DNA from: Irpex lacteus
Lineage: Eukaryota > Basidiomycota > Agaricomycetes > Polyporales > Irpicaceae
Length of the DNA: 64,000 nucleotides
NCBI GenBank assembly: GCA_001986395.2
Contig: MQVO02000044.1
Coordinates: 1-64,000, forward strand
Reading direction: 5' to 3'
Shown piece by piece: positions 1 through 9,904 of this stretch. The notes beneath the pieces were generated by a model. That model saw only the letters and a program-made list of their open reading frames with translations, was not told the DNA's origin and ran no database searches. Each line of letters begins with the position of its first letter. Position 1 is the stretch's first letter. Position numbers and translations under genes: made by a program.

Positions 1-1059
1 AAGCTTTGCAGGCTTGACTCTAAGAGCAAGAACGCTCGAGACGTCAGCACCTACGTCACAGAGTTCCAAACCTACGTAGCCCGCATCGCAGGATTAAGCG
101 ACAAAGACAAGGAAGTTCGTTTTATCAGCGGTCTTCCTGCTCACATCTACCGCAACCTGACAGTCGCCGAGAAGCCCCCCACAACATACGACGAATGGGT
201 CGATCGCAGTCTCAAAAATGGCAGCCGCATACGCTCGAGTTCGTGAACAAGAGGCTCAGGAAAAGAAAGCCTCCACTCCCACCACTACTACCACAGCTGC
301 CAGACCAGCCTCTAACTCAGCTCCTGCCCGCGCCCCTCCCGCTCAATTCCGCCCCGCTCCGCGTCCAGCCAACAATGGCCCCGTCCCTATGGACGTCGGA
401 TGCCTCTCGTGCTGAAACGCGCTCATGCTACAACTGTGGCAAGGTAGGACACCTGTCCCGCTTCTGTCCAGACCCGCCTACACCTCGCACTCGTCAAATC
501 CGTGCCGCCTATGCTGCTCCCAACGCGACAGCCTCTACGTCCGCACCCGCACCATCTGTCCCCGCTCCGGCTACAATGACAGATGCCACTATCGCTGCCT
601 TGTTCCAGAAGATCGAGGAACTCGAAAAGGCAAATGCCGAGCTGAAGAAGAATCAGGAGGAGGGTTTTTTGATTCGGGCCGTGATTAGAGCTGCGCAAGC
701 ACGTGCCCCACGTATACCATGTACCAATAGATTTTCTGTTTTATCCGCCGATGTACACGAGACTGGCTCTGAATCTGAACATTTTCATGTCCCTATCACT
801 GTTTCCGGCGTGAGAAGATCTAAGGAAGTCGCAGCTATGGTTGACAGCGGAGCTTCAACTCTGTTTATCAACAAACGATTCGTTCACGAGAACAAGGTTC
901 GCACCCGGCGCTTGAAGCAGCCAATACCCGTTTACAACATTGATGGCACTCTTAATCGGAGTGGATCAATTGAAGAAGTCGCCATCCTCAACATGAGAAT
1001 TGGTGATCACGAGGAACGCACCATCTTCACGGTCACTGACATTGGACCCGAAGACGTTT
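1..1059 (+). pseudogene. Gag and protease part of the Gypsy polyprotein, with three frame breaks
   Basis: Gag capsid-like coding runs in frame 1 from the window start, continues in frame 2 after an A run at 214-218, moves to frame 3 after GG at 398-399, and meets pol in frame 1 after TTT at 1057-1059. Each break is explained by one extra base in a short homopolymer. The frame-3 part carries a CCHC zinc knuckle (CYNCGKVGHLSRFC, about 427-468), an alanine/proline-rich linker, a short coiled-coil-like Glu/Lys segment, and the retropepsin active site (VDSGAS, about 841-858). Gag packages the element RNA and the protease cleaves the polyprotein. In related fungal chromoviruses gag and pol often form one ORF, which these breaks interrupt. 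The start codon is outside the window. Confidence 0.85.
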
Positions 1060-4000
1060 ATCATCGGAATCGATTGGTTGCGGTATCACAACCCAACCAT
1101 CGACTGGTATGAAGGCATTGTCAAGATGGACAGATGCCCTGACGCCTGCAAGCCGCAGGTAGAAGCCGAAGAAGAGGAAAGGAAGGTTCCACGAGTGGTC
1201 CCTGTCCTGACGAAGAAGAAACCCGGAAGGAGCCTAAAGGAGGTTACACCGGTAGATACCGAAGAAGAGGAGGAACCTGAGGCCTGGGAAGGCTCAGGAA
1301 GTTTTAACCCTACGAAGCTTGCACACTTACAGGCACAAGCCGCGGGTACTCAAATTGGAGGCAAGGGAACTCCCCGTCACTCTCTACCGCCCAAGCCTGG
1401 CTTCCATCTGGAGGAAGGGTCCCGCTTGTTCGTCCTCGCCGGATACACCTACTCGAGTGAGCTGGCTGAAGCAGAAATACGCTCCAAGCTCCCAAAGACA
1501 TTTGAAGAAATGGTCCCGGAGCAGTACCGACGATACGCTCATGTCTTCTCCGAGGAAGAATCCCACCGTTTACCCGAACACAAGCCGTATGACCACGCTA
1601 TCGAACTAGTTCCGGATGCTAAGGCCTGGCACGCCAAAGCCTATCCATTGTCACGCACAGAGCAAGACGAACTTGACAAGTTCATCCAGGAAAACCTCGA
1701 GAAAGGCTATATTCGTCCCTCGAAGTCGCCTATGGCATCACCCTTCTTCTTCGTCAAAAAGAAGGACGGCAAACTTCGTCCAGTGCAGGATTACCGTAAG
1801 CTCAACGAGGTCACGATCAAGAATCGCTATCCACTTCCGTTGATCTCCGAACTCATGGACCGTCTGAAAGGCGCCAAGTTCTTCACTAAACTTGACGTCA
1901 GATGGGGATACAACAATGTCCGCATCAAAGAAGGTGACGAGCACAAGGCAGCCTTTGTAACAAATCGAGGACTCTTTGAACCCACTGTGATGTTCTTCGG
2001 CATGACCAACTCTCCCGCTACGTTTCAGAACATGATGAACGATATCTTTGCCGACCTGATTGCTGAAGGCAAAGTCACCATCTACCTCGATGACATCCTC
2101 ATCTACTCGAAGGAACTTGCCGAACACCGCAAGGTGGTGCACGAAGTACTACGACGTCTTCGCGACAATGATCTTTTCCTGAAACCGGAGAAGTGCGAAT
2201 TCGAGCAGTCGGAGACTGAGTATCTTGGAGTCATCATTTCCGAGAACCGAATCCGCATGGACCCTGTCAAAGTCAAGGCTGTTGCCGAGTGGCCTACTCC
2301 GCAGAATGCATCCGATATACGTAAATTCAGAGGATTCGCGAACTTCTATCGGAGGTTCATCAAGGACTTCGGTAAAATCTGTAAGCCACTTGATCGCCTG
2401 ACCGGCAAAGTCGAATGGTCTTGGGGACCCGAGGAACAGACAGCCTTTGACGAGCTGCGCCGTCGTTTCACCGAAGAGCCAGTACTTGCTATGTGGGACT
2501 TCGACAGACCCACACGAGTGGAGTCTGACGCATCGGGCTTTGCCACCGGTGGAGTTCTAGAGCAACAAGCAGAGGATGGCACTTGGCACCCAGTCGCCTA
2601 TCGCTCCGAGGCTATGACAGAAACTGAACGCAACTATGAGATCTACGATCGAGAACTCATGGGCATCATACGAGCCCTGGAAGACTGGCGCCACTATCTA
2701 GAAGGCCTGCCAGAAAAGTTCATCATCTTCTCCGATCACAAGAACTTGGAGTATTGGAAGACCGCTCGTAACCTCACTCGCCGTCAAGCCCGATGGTCTC
2801 TATTCCTCTCCCGTTTTAACTTCGAGATAGTACCCAAGCCTGGAAAGGCAATGGGGAAGTCGGATACATTGACACGTCAAAGTCAACACGAGGTCAAGGA
2901 TAACGAGGACAACCATGAACAGGTGGTCCTGTCACCAGATCGTTTTAGGGTCCTTGCTTCTCAGCGTGGACAGGCCAGTGTTGTCCCTGACCAAGGCCTC
3001 ATCAAGCGTATTCGTGAATGTTCCGAAAAGGATGTCGAAGTCGCAGACGCTCTTGCAAAGGTCCAGAGCCTAGGACCTAGGAAACTACGTAAAGGAATCG
3101 AAGAATGGACCACCGAGAGTGGTTTACTTCTCTTCCGGGGAAAAGTCTATGTTCCCAAAGACCTCGAACTACGTAAAGAGCTTACCCGACTCCACCACGA
3201 TGTGCCGGCAGCCGGACACCCGGGTCGCTACAAGACGCTAGAGCTCCTTTCACGAAACTACTGGTGGCCCAGTATGTCCAAATTCGTACATGACTACGTA
3301 GACACCTGTGACATCTGTCAACGAACCAAAATCTTCCCCGCACCGACTCGTGGTCCGCTCCAACCGCTTGATCCTCCCAATGCCCCGTGGGAGAGTGTCA
3401 CGACAGACTTCATTGTCAAACTTCCGAAAAGCAACGGCTACGACTCCATCACTGTAGTAGTTGATCGACATTCGGGGCAAGCACACTGCTATCCCTCGAA
3501 GGAAACGATGAAGACTCCAGACCACGTGCATGACTACATCACGCAGGTCTTTCGTCATCACGGAGTCCCTAAACAGATCATCTCAGATCGAGGTTCTGTC
3601 TTTGCGTCAAAATTCCTAAAGGCAATCTATGAAGCCCTCGCAGTCACACCCTCCATGTCAACGGCTTACCATCCACAAACTGATGGCAAGACTGAACGAC
3701 TCAATCAGGAGATCGAGCAGTACCTCCGAGCCTTCTGCGCGTATCGACAGGACGACTGGGCCGATTGGCTACCCATAGCTGAATTTGCCCTCAATAGCCG
3801 AGTACACTCGTCAACTGGAAAAGCACCCTTCGAGTTGATCTACGGCTACATTCCTGAGTTTCAGGTCTCGCTGAACCCTAACCCTAAAGTCCCAGCAGCG
3901 GATGAACGCCTTCGACTTCTGAAAGAAGCTCAGGAAGATGCCCGTGCAGCTTTAGAGTTAACAGCTGAACGCATGAAGCGGTTCTACGACAACGGTGTCG

Positions 4001-4596
4001 CCAATACACCTCAGTTTGAAATCGGAGACAGAGTCTATCTCGAGCGCGAAAAGCACCCTAAGGGCCAGCCAACTAGCAAACTGGCACCTAAACGTGATGG
4101 CCCATACGAGGTACTCGAGAAGGTTGCGCCAATGAACTACCGTCTCAAGCTTACAAAAAGAGACAAGCGTCACCCGGTCTTTCACGTGGATCGCCTCCGT
4201 CCGGCGAAACCGGCCAAAGTCGTTCCTAACCGGGACTTCCCCGAACCGCCACCAATTGTTGTTGACGAGGAGGAAGAGTGGGAAGTAGAGAAAGTGTTGG
4301 ATTCGCACATCAAGAACAAGAAGTTCGAATACAAGATCAAATGGAAGGGATATCCAGATAGCGATAACAGCTGGGAACCCCTCGACAACGTCAAGCATGC
4401 GAAGAAGGCTATTGCCGACTTCCACAAGAAACATCCCGGCGCACCCCGCCCAATTGCAGCTTCGCTATTCCTTGCCATGAACTTTCGATCTATCAACGCC
4501 GAATTCGACCCGCCACCACCCGAGACACTTCGTAAAGTTCCAGACTGGGAGCTTGGCATCGACGACACCCCAGCCTTCCGGAGAAAAGGCCTTTAG
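1060..4596 (+). CDS. Gypsy pol: reverse transcriptase, RNase H, integrase, chromodomain
   Basis: One long open frame is continuous from about 1000 to the stop at 4594-4596. Its first codons before 1060 are out of register with the protease, so it is unlikely to start on its own. Seen in order: reverse transcriptase (about 1500-2260) with the YLDD catalytic box at 2083-2094; RNase H (about 2500-2870) with SDAS, DREL and SDHKN motifs; zinc-binding integrase N-terminus (HH...CDIC, about 3195-3330); integrase core with the D, D, E residues (TTDF, ISDRG, TDGKTERLNQE); and a C-terminal chromodomain (about 4270-4435: EVEKVLDSH...YKIKWKGY...SWEPLDNV). The chromodomain is the hallmark of chromoviruses and by family knowledge targets integration through modified histones. 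No stop or frameshift is seen in this part. Confidence 0.93.
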   Translation: MIGIDWLRYHNPTIDWYEGIVKMDRCPDACKPQVEAEEEERKVPRVVPVLTKKKPGRSLKEVTPVDTEEEEEPEAWEGSGSFNPTKLAHLQAQAAGTQIGGKGTPRHSLPPKPGFHLEEGSRLFVLAGYTYSSELAEAEIRSKLPKTFEEMVPEQYRRYAHVFSEEESHRLPEHKPYDHAIELVPDAKAWHAKAYPLSRTEQDELDKFIQENLEKGYIRPSKSPMASPFFFVKKKDGKLRPVQDYRKLNEVTIKNRYPLPLISELMDRLKGAKFFTKLDVRWGYNNVRIKEGDEHKAAFVTNRGLFEPTVMFFGMTNSPATFQNMMNDIFADLIAEGKVTIYLDDILIYSKELAEHRKVVHEVLRRLRDNDLFLKPEKCEFEQSETEYLGVIISENRIRMDPVKVKAVAEWPTPQNASDIRKFRGFANFYRRFIKDFGKICKPLDRLTGKVEWSWGPEEQTAFDELRRRFTEEPVLAMWDFDRPTRVESDASGFATGGVLEQQAEDGTWHPVAYRSEAMTETERNYEIYDRELMGIIRALEDWRHYLEGLPEKFIIFSDHKNLEYWKTARNLTRRQARWSLFLSRFNFEIVPKPGKAMGKSDTLTRQSQHEVKDNEDNHEQVVLSPDRFRVLASQRGQASVVPDQGLIKRIRECSEKDVEVADALAKVQSLGPRKLRKGIEEWTTESGLLLFRGKVYVPKDLELRKELTRLHHDVPAAGHPGRYKTLELLSRNYWWPSMSKFVHDYVDTCDICQRTKIFPAPTRGPLQPLDPPNAPWESVTTDFIVKLPKSNGYDSITVVVDRHSGQAHCYPSKETMKTPDHVHDYITQVFRHHGVPKQIISDRGSVFASKFLKAIYEALAVTPSMSTAYHPQTDGKTERLNQEIEQYLRAFCAYRQDDWADWLPIAEFALNSRVHSSTGKAPFELIYGYIPEFQVSLNPNPKVPAADERLRLLKEAQEDARAALELTAERMKRFYDNGVANTPQFEIGDRVYLEREKHPKGQPTSKLAPKRDGPYEVLEKVAPMNYRLKLTKRDKRHPVFHVDRLRPAKPAKVVPNRDFPEPPPIVVDEEEEWEVEKVLDSHIKNKKFEYKIKWKGYPDSDNSWEPLDNVKHAKKAIADFHKKHPGAPRPIAASLFLAMNFRSINAEFDPPPPETLRKVPDWELGIDDTPAFRRKGL

Positions 4597-4607
4597 GAGG
4601 GGGGTAA

Positions 4608-5098
4608 TGTCACGACTTGGACAATTTTCCCTTTATTTTCGACTATTTTTCCTATTTTTCTCTCAATTTCTACGTCATTTCCGTACCTGTTCTGAAAGAC
4701 CAGTCACGTGACCCTGGGACATTGTTATGTAATACTGTATAGTTCCATCCCACGTCCACATGATCCATAGAAGGCGCTAGAACCTTGTAGAACATTGCAC
4801 CATATTGCGTCATCCTTGCATCATTGCTTACTCATAGTGGTGTTAGGAGTACAGACCCGGTACCAGGGGTCTTTGCTGACATGTATATATACCTACTGGA
4901 CTTCACTCTGAAGTCCCCAGAATCTACCTCTTGGTCTTTAGCCCCAACTTTAGGGTTAATCCCTCGTCGAGTTCTCAACTCTATCCATCGCTCTCAACAC
5001 TCCCATCGTCGTCCCCGCGTGTCTCCTCGCTGTTCTATCCGACGTGCGCATTGACTACTCCAACACTCCGTCTTGAGTAGTTTGTTGTAGTCGTGACA
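4608..5098 (+). repeat. Right LTR of the Gypsy element
   Basis: The LTR is 491 bp, starts TGTCACGACT (4608-4617) and ends with the exact inverse AGTCGTGACA (5089-5098), giving 10-bp terminal inverted repeats of TG...CA type. It starts directly after a G-rich tract just past the pol stop, as expected for a polypurine tract. A TATATATA stretch at 4884-4891 is a plausible core promoter. The left LTR is outside the window, so LTR divergence (age) and the target-site duplication (candidate GACAA at 5099-5103) cannot be checked here. Confidence 0.92.
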
Positions 5099-6907
5099 GA
5101 CAAGGCCAATAAAGGCATACACAGAGTTCTTGCTGGTCCACATGTCAGTCGCAAAAGCGATCTTCGACCGATTAGCCTGCACATACAATTCAGCTTCACC
5201 AGCGACAGAGGGGTAATGAACCTTTCACCTTCATTTGCGCACTAAGCGCGGAGTCAATTGCTTCATATAAGCGAGCAGCATCGCGGCCGACCATTGTCCC
5301 GTTTGGGATGTTGTACTCCTTCGGCAGTAGATACTTGAAGACCTCCTTCATCCCTTCCTTCTCTCCGAAGATGAAGGGAAGATCGTCGTGGATGACACCC
5401 TTGACAAACCGCTCGCGGAAGCCAGCATAAGACATCTCAACTTTGGGATTATCGATCCCTCGTTGAATGAATTTATCCATGATCTGGCGCTGACCCGCGG
5501 CAGGAGGAACAACGTTACCCGAAGCTTGCTCATTGGAGGCCTGTTGCACCTCAAACGAGGCTGACTTAGGTAGACGTTTGCAGTTGTCGAGGTGGGAGAT
5601 TAAGTTGCTGAGGGATGGCGGCTTCGGTTCATCATCGAACTTCACTTTGCCGGACGATCGGGGTAGCGTACGGACAACGCTGCGCACGTAAACTGAATAA
5701 ATTGTCATCTCCGAAAACCGTGGTAAGAAAACTCACTTGCACCAATTACAGCGCCACTCCCAAACAAGTTTCCCACCCTTCATTTTGCACGCCTTCGGTT
5801 CATCGCCAAAATGAGCTCGTGCCCACCGCGACTTCTGCGGCTGGCGACCACGCCTGGTTTCGGTGACTTGCTCAGAGTCGGCTTCATCGTCACTGAGGTT
5901 AAGCAACTCGAGTGGACTGTCACTCGTCTGCAAAAAGGTAGGTTATCAGATGAGAAACCCGACACAGTTTAGCAAAGATAGAACATACCGTGGATACATT
6001 TGCAGTATCGCCAGCACTTGTGCTCTGTGTCTGCTTCTTCGCACGTTTCGTCTTTTTCTGTTGCTAGATAAAGGTTGTTAGATTCAGACCCGGGTGGAGA
6101 AAGCGTGCGTCTGACGTACTGCTGGCGTCGTTTCAGCTTCGTCATCAGATGGCTTTGCTCCTAGTACTCGGTCAATTGCCGCATTGAACCGAGGTGTGTC
6201 GAGGCCATTTCGATATTGATCTAGCACCGTAGCCGGGAGTTGAGTCACATAGACACGCAAGAGAGAGAGCACATATACACCTACCTAGAGTCCCGGATTT
6301 GCGTTTTCCGAGCACTGGATCCTGCCTAGCGGGCAGCTGTAAGGTCGAATGGGTGCTCTGGTCATTCACCGGTCGTACCGCTACATCTGGTGAGGCCGGG
6401 ACTACGTCGGCAGCTGGCAATTTTGCTTGTCGTACTGTGCGAATGCTACTCCGAACATGTCAGCCACGAACAGACATGTCAACAATTGGTGCCAAGACGA
6501 GATACTCACACGCGACCGATCAATTCATTCGCCTCAAAACAGCGCCTGGCTATGAGATAAAGCCCGTCGTACATGTCGACATCCTTATCAGCCGCAATGA
6601 TCTTGAAGAACTGGTAGATGACTTGGGCTCCGTAGGGTCCTCGTGTCACGAGAGCCTCGCGTTGCTCGGGATTCAGAGCCTGGAAGGTTCTTGTCCATGC
6701 TTGGTCGACAGTGAAATAAGGGCCTTCCGTACGGTCGATATCAATGCTTCCGAAGTGTTGCTGTAGCGGTCCATCATGGGGGCCTTCTGGTAGCTCGAGC
6801 GGAAGGTTGTTGACGAGAACACGAAGGTGTTCCAGTTGTTGGGAGAGGAGCTGCCTCCTGGCATCTTCTCCCAGCACCTCACCTGCATCGGGAAATCGTG
6901 AGCTCAT
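5099..6907 (-). pseudogene. hAT-like DNA transposase, N-terminal part, cut by the Gypsy insertion
   Basis: Spliced minus-strand exons give one protein start. A first exon begins MSSRFPDAGEVLG at 6907; a second follows at about 6430-6290; a third (about 6240-6120) contains LDQYRNGLDTPRFNAAIDR. Next come a lysine-rich stretch, a DD-acidic segment, and a BED-type zinc finger (WARAHFG...WEWRCNWC, about 5930-5735). After an intron near 5700-5740, a conserved helical region follows, then the RNase H-fold start ATDMWTSKNSVYAFIGLV, typical of hAT transposases. The frame ends exactly at 5099, where the LTR begins. The missing catalytic half should lie beyond the left LTR, outside this window. hAT transposases excise and insert DNA with 8-bp target duplications; this copy is broken by the retrotransposon. 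The N-terminal exons are less certain than the BED and WTS segments. Confidence 0.75.
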
Positions 6908-7920
6908 GCCGCAAACGTGCAAATGTAACGGAGATGCTTAAAGTTTGCAGGGTTGACGTCCTCGCTGCGTAACGGCAAGCGCTAGCTAGTGACCTGTCAC
7001 AGTCACAGAGGTAGCGAGCAAAGCGCGCGGCTGAGCACAGCTCTATGTCAGTCAGGCATACCACGTCCAAGATATAATTACATACCACAGTTTCATGGCC
7101 TTCCATAGCCATGGAACCATTGCACGCTACCCCACTGCTACAAGAGTTGACTCCGCCGAGAATGCAAGCTGCTGCAGAGTCATAGTACAGCCTAGGCTTC
7201 GAGGAGTACAATTGCAAGTCAGTAGCTAATACTGCATCTCGCTGGCAGCTACAACCAGTAGCTTACCAATTCATCCTCTCAGAGTCCTTAATAGCCATTA
7301 CCAGTGCCAGTGGGTGTGACGACGACGACGGTTCGTTTCATAACAGCCAGCGCCCGTCTTCTATTGAATCCGATGCAGAGAAGCGAGAAGCATCTACGCA
7401 CCATATCGGTTTCGGGCAGTGTTTCGTGCAACTCGGCGAACTACCAGATGCCACCACATCCGCAAAGTAAAGACAAGATTACCATTAAATACAAACCTCG
7501 TAATGTAATGTAGTGTACTCTATGGTATTATAATCAAAGAAAACCGTAATCAATAAAATCGTGCACGGGACGGTATTTAATAAGTAAGTAATGTTAATCA
7601 ATGATTATAATGCATTACACTCGTATCTTTGCGGAGCATTATCGGCGAGAAATCTGCCTGCGATAAGGTCACGTGCAGAATTGCACGTGAGGATGGTCAC
7701 GAATCGTGATTCACGAGTCGCGACTCGCGACTCACCGCGCCCAACGCAACGACAGCGAAGACAGCTTGAACTTCCCTGACATCTCCGAATTCCGAGGACG
7801 CAATCAAGCTGAGTTGCGAGAAAATTATATAACATACGTAAAGGTACAGACAGACGGGAGAAGCACGATACAGCGCACAAAGTCAGATCATAAAACAAAT
7901 AAGAAGAATAGTCAACTGAC
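6908..7920. other. Intergenic, possible hAT terminal region
   Basis: No convincing gene. The stretch is AT-rich around 7490-7620. It contains a perfect 20-bp palindrome with 4-bp centre (7670-7689) and, at 7699-7733, a run of related short words built on TCGTGATTCACGA and GTCGCGACTCGCGACTC. Such word clusters often mark subterminal regions of hAT elements, so the right end of the interrupted transposon may lie here. No matching left terminus is available to prove it. Confidence 0.4.
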
Positions 7921-9904
7921 TCAGCTCTCACCCTCCTCCACCTCCATCTCTTCATCTGAGCCATCGTGTTCGATACCATGTCCCCCATTTTCCATCACGT
8001 CTGCCACGCTAACGGGCATTGCCAGACCATCAGCGCGCACCAGAACGCGTTTTAGGCGGTCGTCCCAGCGCGCGGTGCTGTCGAAGAATGTCCGTCGAGT
8101 AGATGCTGTCCTTGGCGGGGCTTGGGGCTCAGAGCTATGCCATCCACATCCCGAGTCGTGGAATGCGTCGTCGGCTTGACTGGGTATCCAATGTAGTTTG
8201 TTGTCCATGATACTCATACGCTGCTTGCCAGAACGGATCCTACGTGAGGATCTGCTGACGCGTCTGCTCCCAGAGGAGTCGTCTGAGTCCGATTCTGGCT
8301 CGTCGGAGTCTTCAGATCCTTCAGCCTCAAGCAAAGAATTCATGAACCGCATATGTTCTAATGCGCATTTCAGTGTCAATGTAACAAGCAGCTCGGTTCC
8401 GTAACTTACGGGCTAACTTTTCATCAAGGTCATCTGTCTGGATTTCTCTAGAAGAGAAACCAAGATGCTCGCCCACGCTCTCGCTTGGCACATCTTGCAG
8501 TCCAACGGACGGAGCATGCCGTAATTCGGAGAGGTGCCGTAGCGCGGTTTCTCTGCAATGAAGTTGGCCCGTTAGCATGTGTCCCCTTTACAACCGTCAA
8601 GCCACTGCACACGTACCGAATCTTGTCTAGAGAGCCATCCTTGACGTTCAAGTCGTCCATATTGTTTCCGACCACTTCTAGCCGATACCTGGGGCCGAAC
8701 CACTCAAAGTACTCGTTCCACGGCATATTGGGGTCGATTTCCTTCTCAATACCAAGTGCACATGCCGTCTCGAATGCCCACGTACGCGCGACGTTCTTCA
8801 CGGTATAGCCTCCACCGCCAAGTAGCATGAACGGTATCCCAAGCTTGCGCACGAACTGAACGCAGTTCGCATGACCGTTCATGGTGATGTTGAAGCACCC
8901 GAGCTTGTCGCCCGCTAACGAATCCGCACCACATTGGAGTACGATGGCAGAAGGCTGAAATACTTCAGCTATCTTGGCTATCACGGGTTCGAACACGCTC
9001 TTGAATGCCTCGTCCGTGATACCGTCTTTGAGAGGCACGTTGACCGCGTATCCTTTCCCCCTGCCGCGACCTCTGTCCTCTTGCGTGCCAGTACCGGGGA
9101 AGTACTCTCCGAACTTGTGGAAAGAGCACGTCATGACCCGATCGGTAGTGTAGAACGCTTCTTCAACACCGTCTCCATGATGGCAGTCGATATCAATGTA
9201 CAGAACGCGAGGGAAGTACCGTAAGAGTTCGAGGATGCCGAGTACGATGTCGTTGATGTAGCAGAATCCGGAAGCTTCGCGCTTCTTAGCGTGGTGCAGA
9301 CCTCCAGCCCAGTTTATCGCAATGTCGGCCGCACCAGATGTTAGGCGTTGTGCGGCCTCTGAGTAAAGATATAGATGAGTTACTGGTTTAATAATACACA
9401 GTAAAGTCGTACCGATGGATCCGCCGGCAGATATGCTGCAGAACTCGAATAATCCGTCGAACGGAGGGTTATCATCTCCTACAAGGACTGCATATAGTGG
9501 TCAATTTGGTACACCTGCGAATGTTATAAGTCACTCACATCGTGTCCCCGAGTATGTCAACTCCTCCGACGTCTCTGGTGTAACTCTGGACAAGAAGTGT
9601 ACGTATTCGTCGGTGTGAAAACGGGTCATCTCCTCAGCGGTGGCACGCCTTGCTCTCTAGGCCTATGAGCTACCTTCGAATGTAAGCAAAGGACTGTAAT
9701 CTTACCAGAACATGCATCTTATCCAGCATTCCGTAGGCAGATACTAGTTCATGAGTGATCCGCATTCGTTGGGGCTTCATGGGATGTCCCAGTCCATAGG
9801 TGTATGACCCCACATCGTCTGGTATACAATGTAAGTCATACTTTGTGCGATAGAAACAAAGACAACTTACGATCATAGTAGTATGCGACACGCCGCTTAG
9901 ACAT
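7921..9904 (-). CDS. RPD3: Class I histone deacetylase, RPD3 type
   Basis: Zn-dependent deacetylase of histone N-terminal lysines, expected in nuclear Sin3-type corepressor complexes. Seven exons fit by frame: 9904-9871, 9818-9706, 9656-9539, 9487-9413, 9358-8617, 8552-8410 and 8357-7921, giving 553 residues. It starts [11 protein letters not shown], followed by the HPMKP motif. Active-site segments are present: GLHHAKK (charge-relay His pair), DIDCHHGDG (zinc ligands), [15 protein letters not shown] (zinc Asp) and GGGGYT (catalytic Tyr). VMTCSFHK and GHANCV favour RPD3 over HOS2 or HDAC3. The C-terminal 140 or so residues form a Ser/Asp/Glu-rich tail ([15 protein letters not shown]) ending in an acidic segment; this tail is longer than in yeast Rpd3. 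An RGRGRGKG loop replaces the usual sequence after FPGTG. All key residues are intact. Confidence 0.93.

Larger units (their letters stand above)
1..5098 (+). mobile_element. Ty3/Gypsy chromovirus-type LTR retrotransposon, 5' truncated by the window edge
   Basis: The element shows gag with a CCHC knuckle, aspartic protease, reverse transcriptase, RNase H, integrase and C-terminal chromodomain in Gypsy order, followed by a polypurine tract (about 4595-4604) and one LTR ending at 5098. The 5' LTR, primer binding site and gag start lie outside the window. The right flank is the coding sequence of a hAT-like transposase, so this is a nested insertion. Three single-base frame breaks lie in gag/protease, while the rest of pol is open. 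The copy is therefore probably recent but not autonomous as read, unless the breaks are sequencing errors. Confidence 0.95.
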
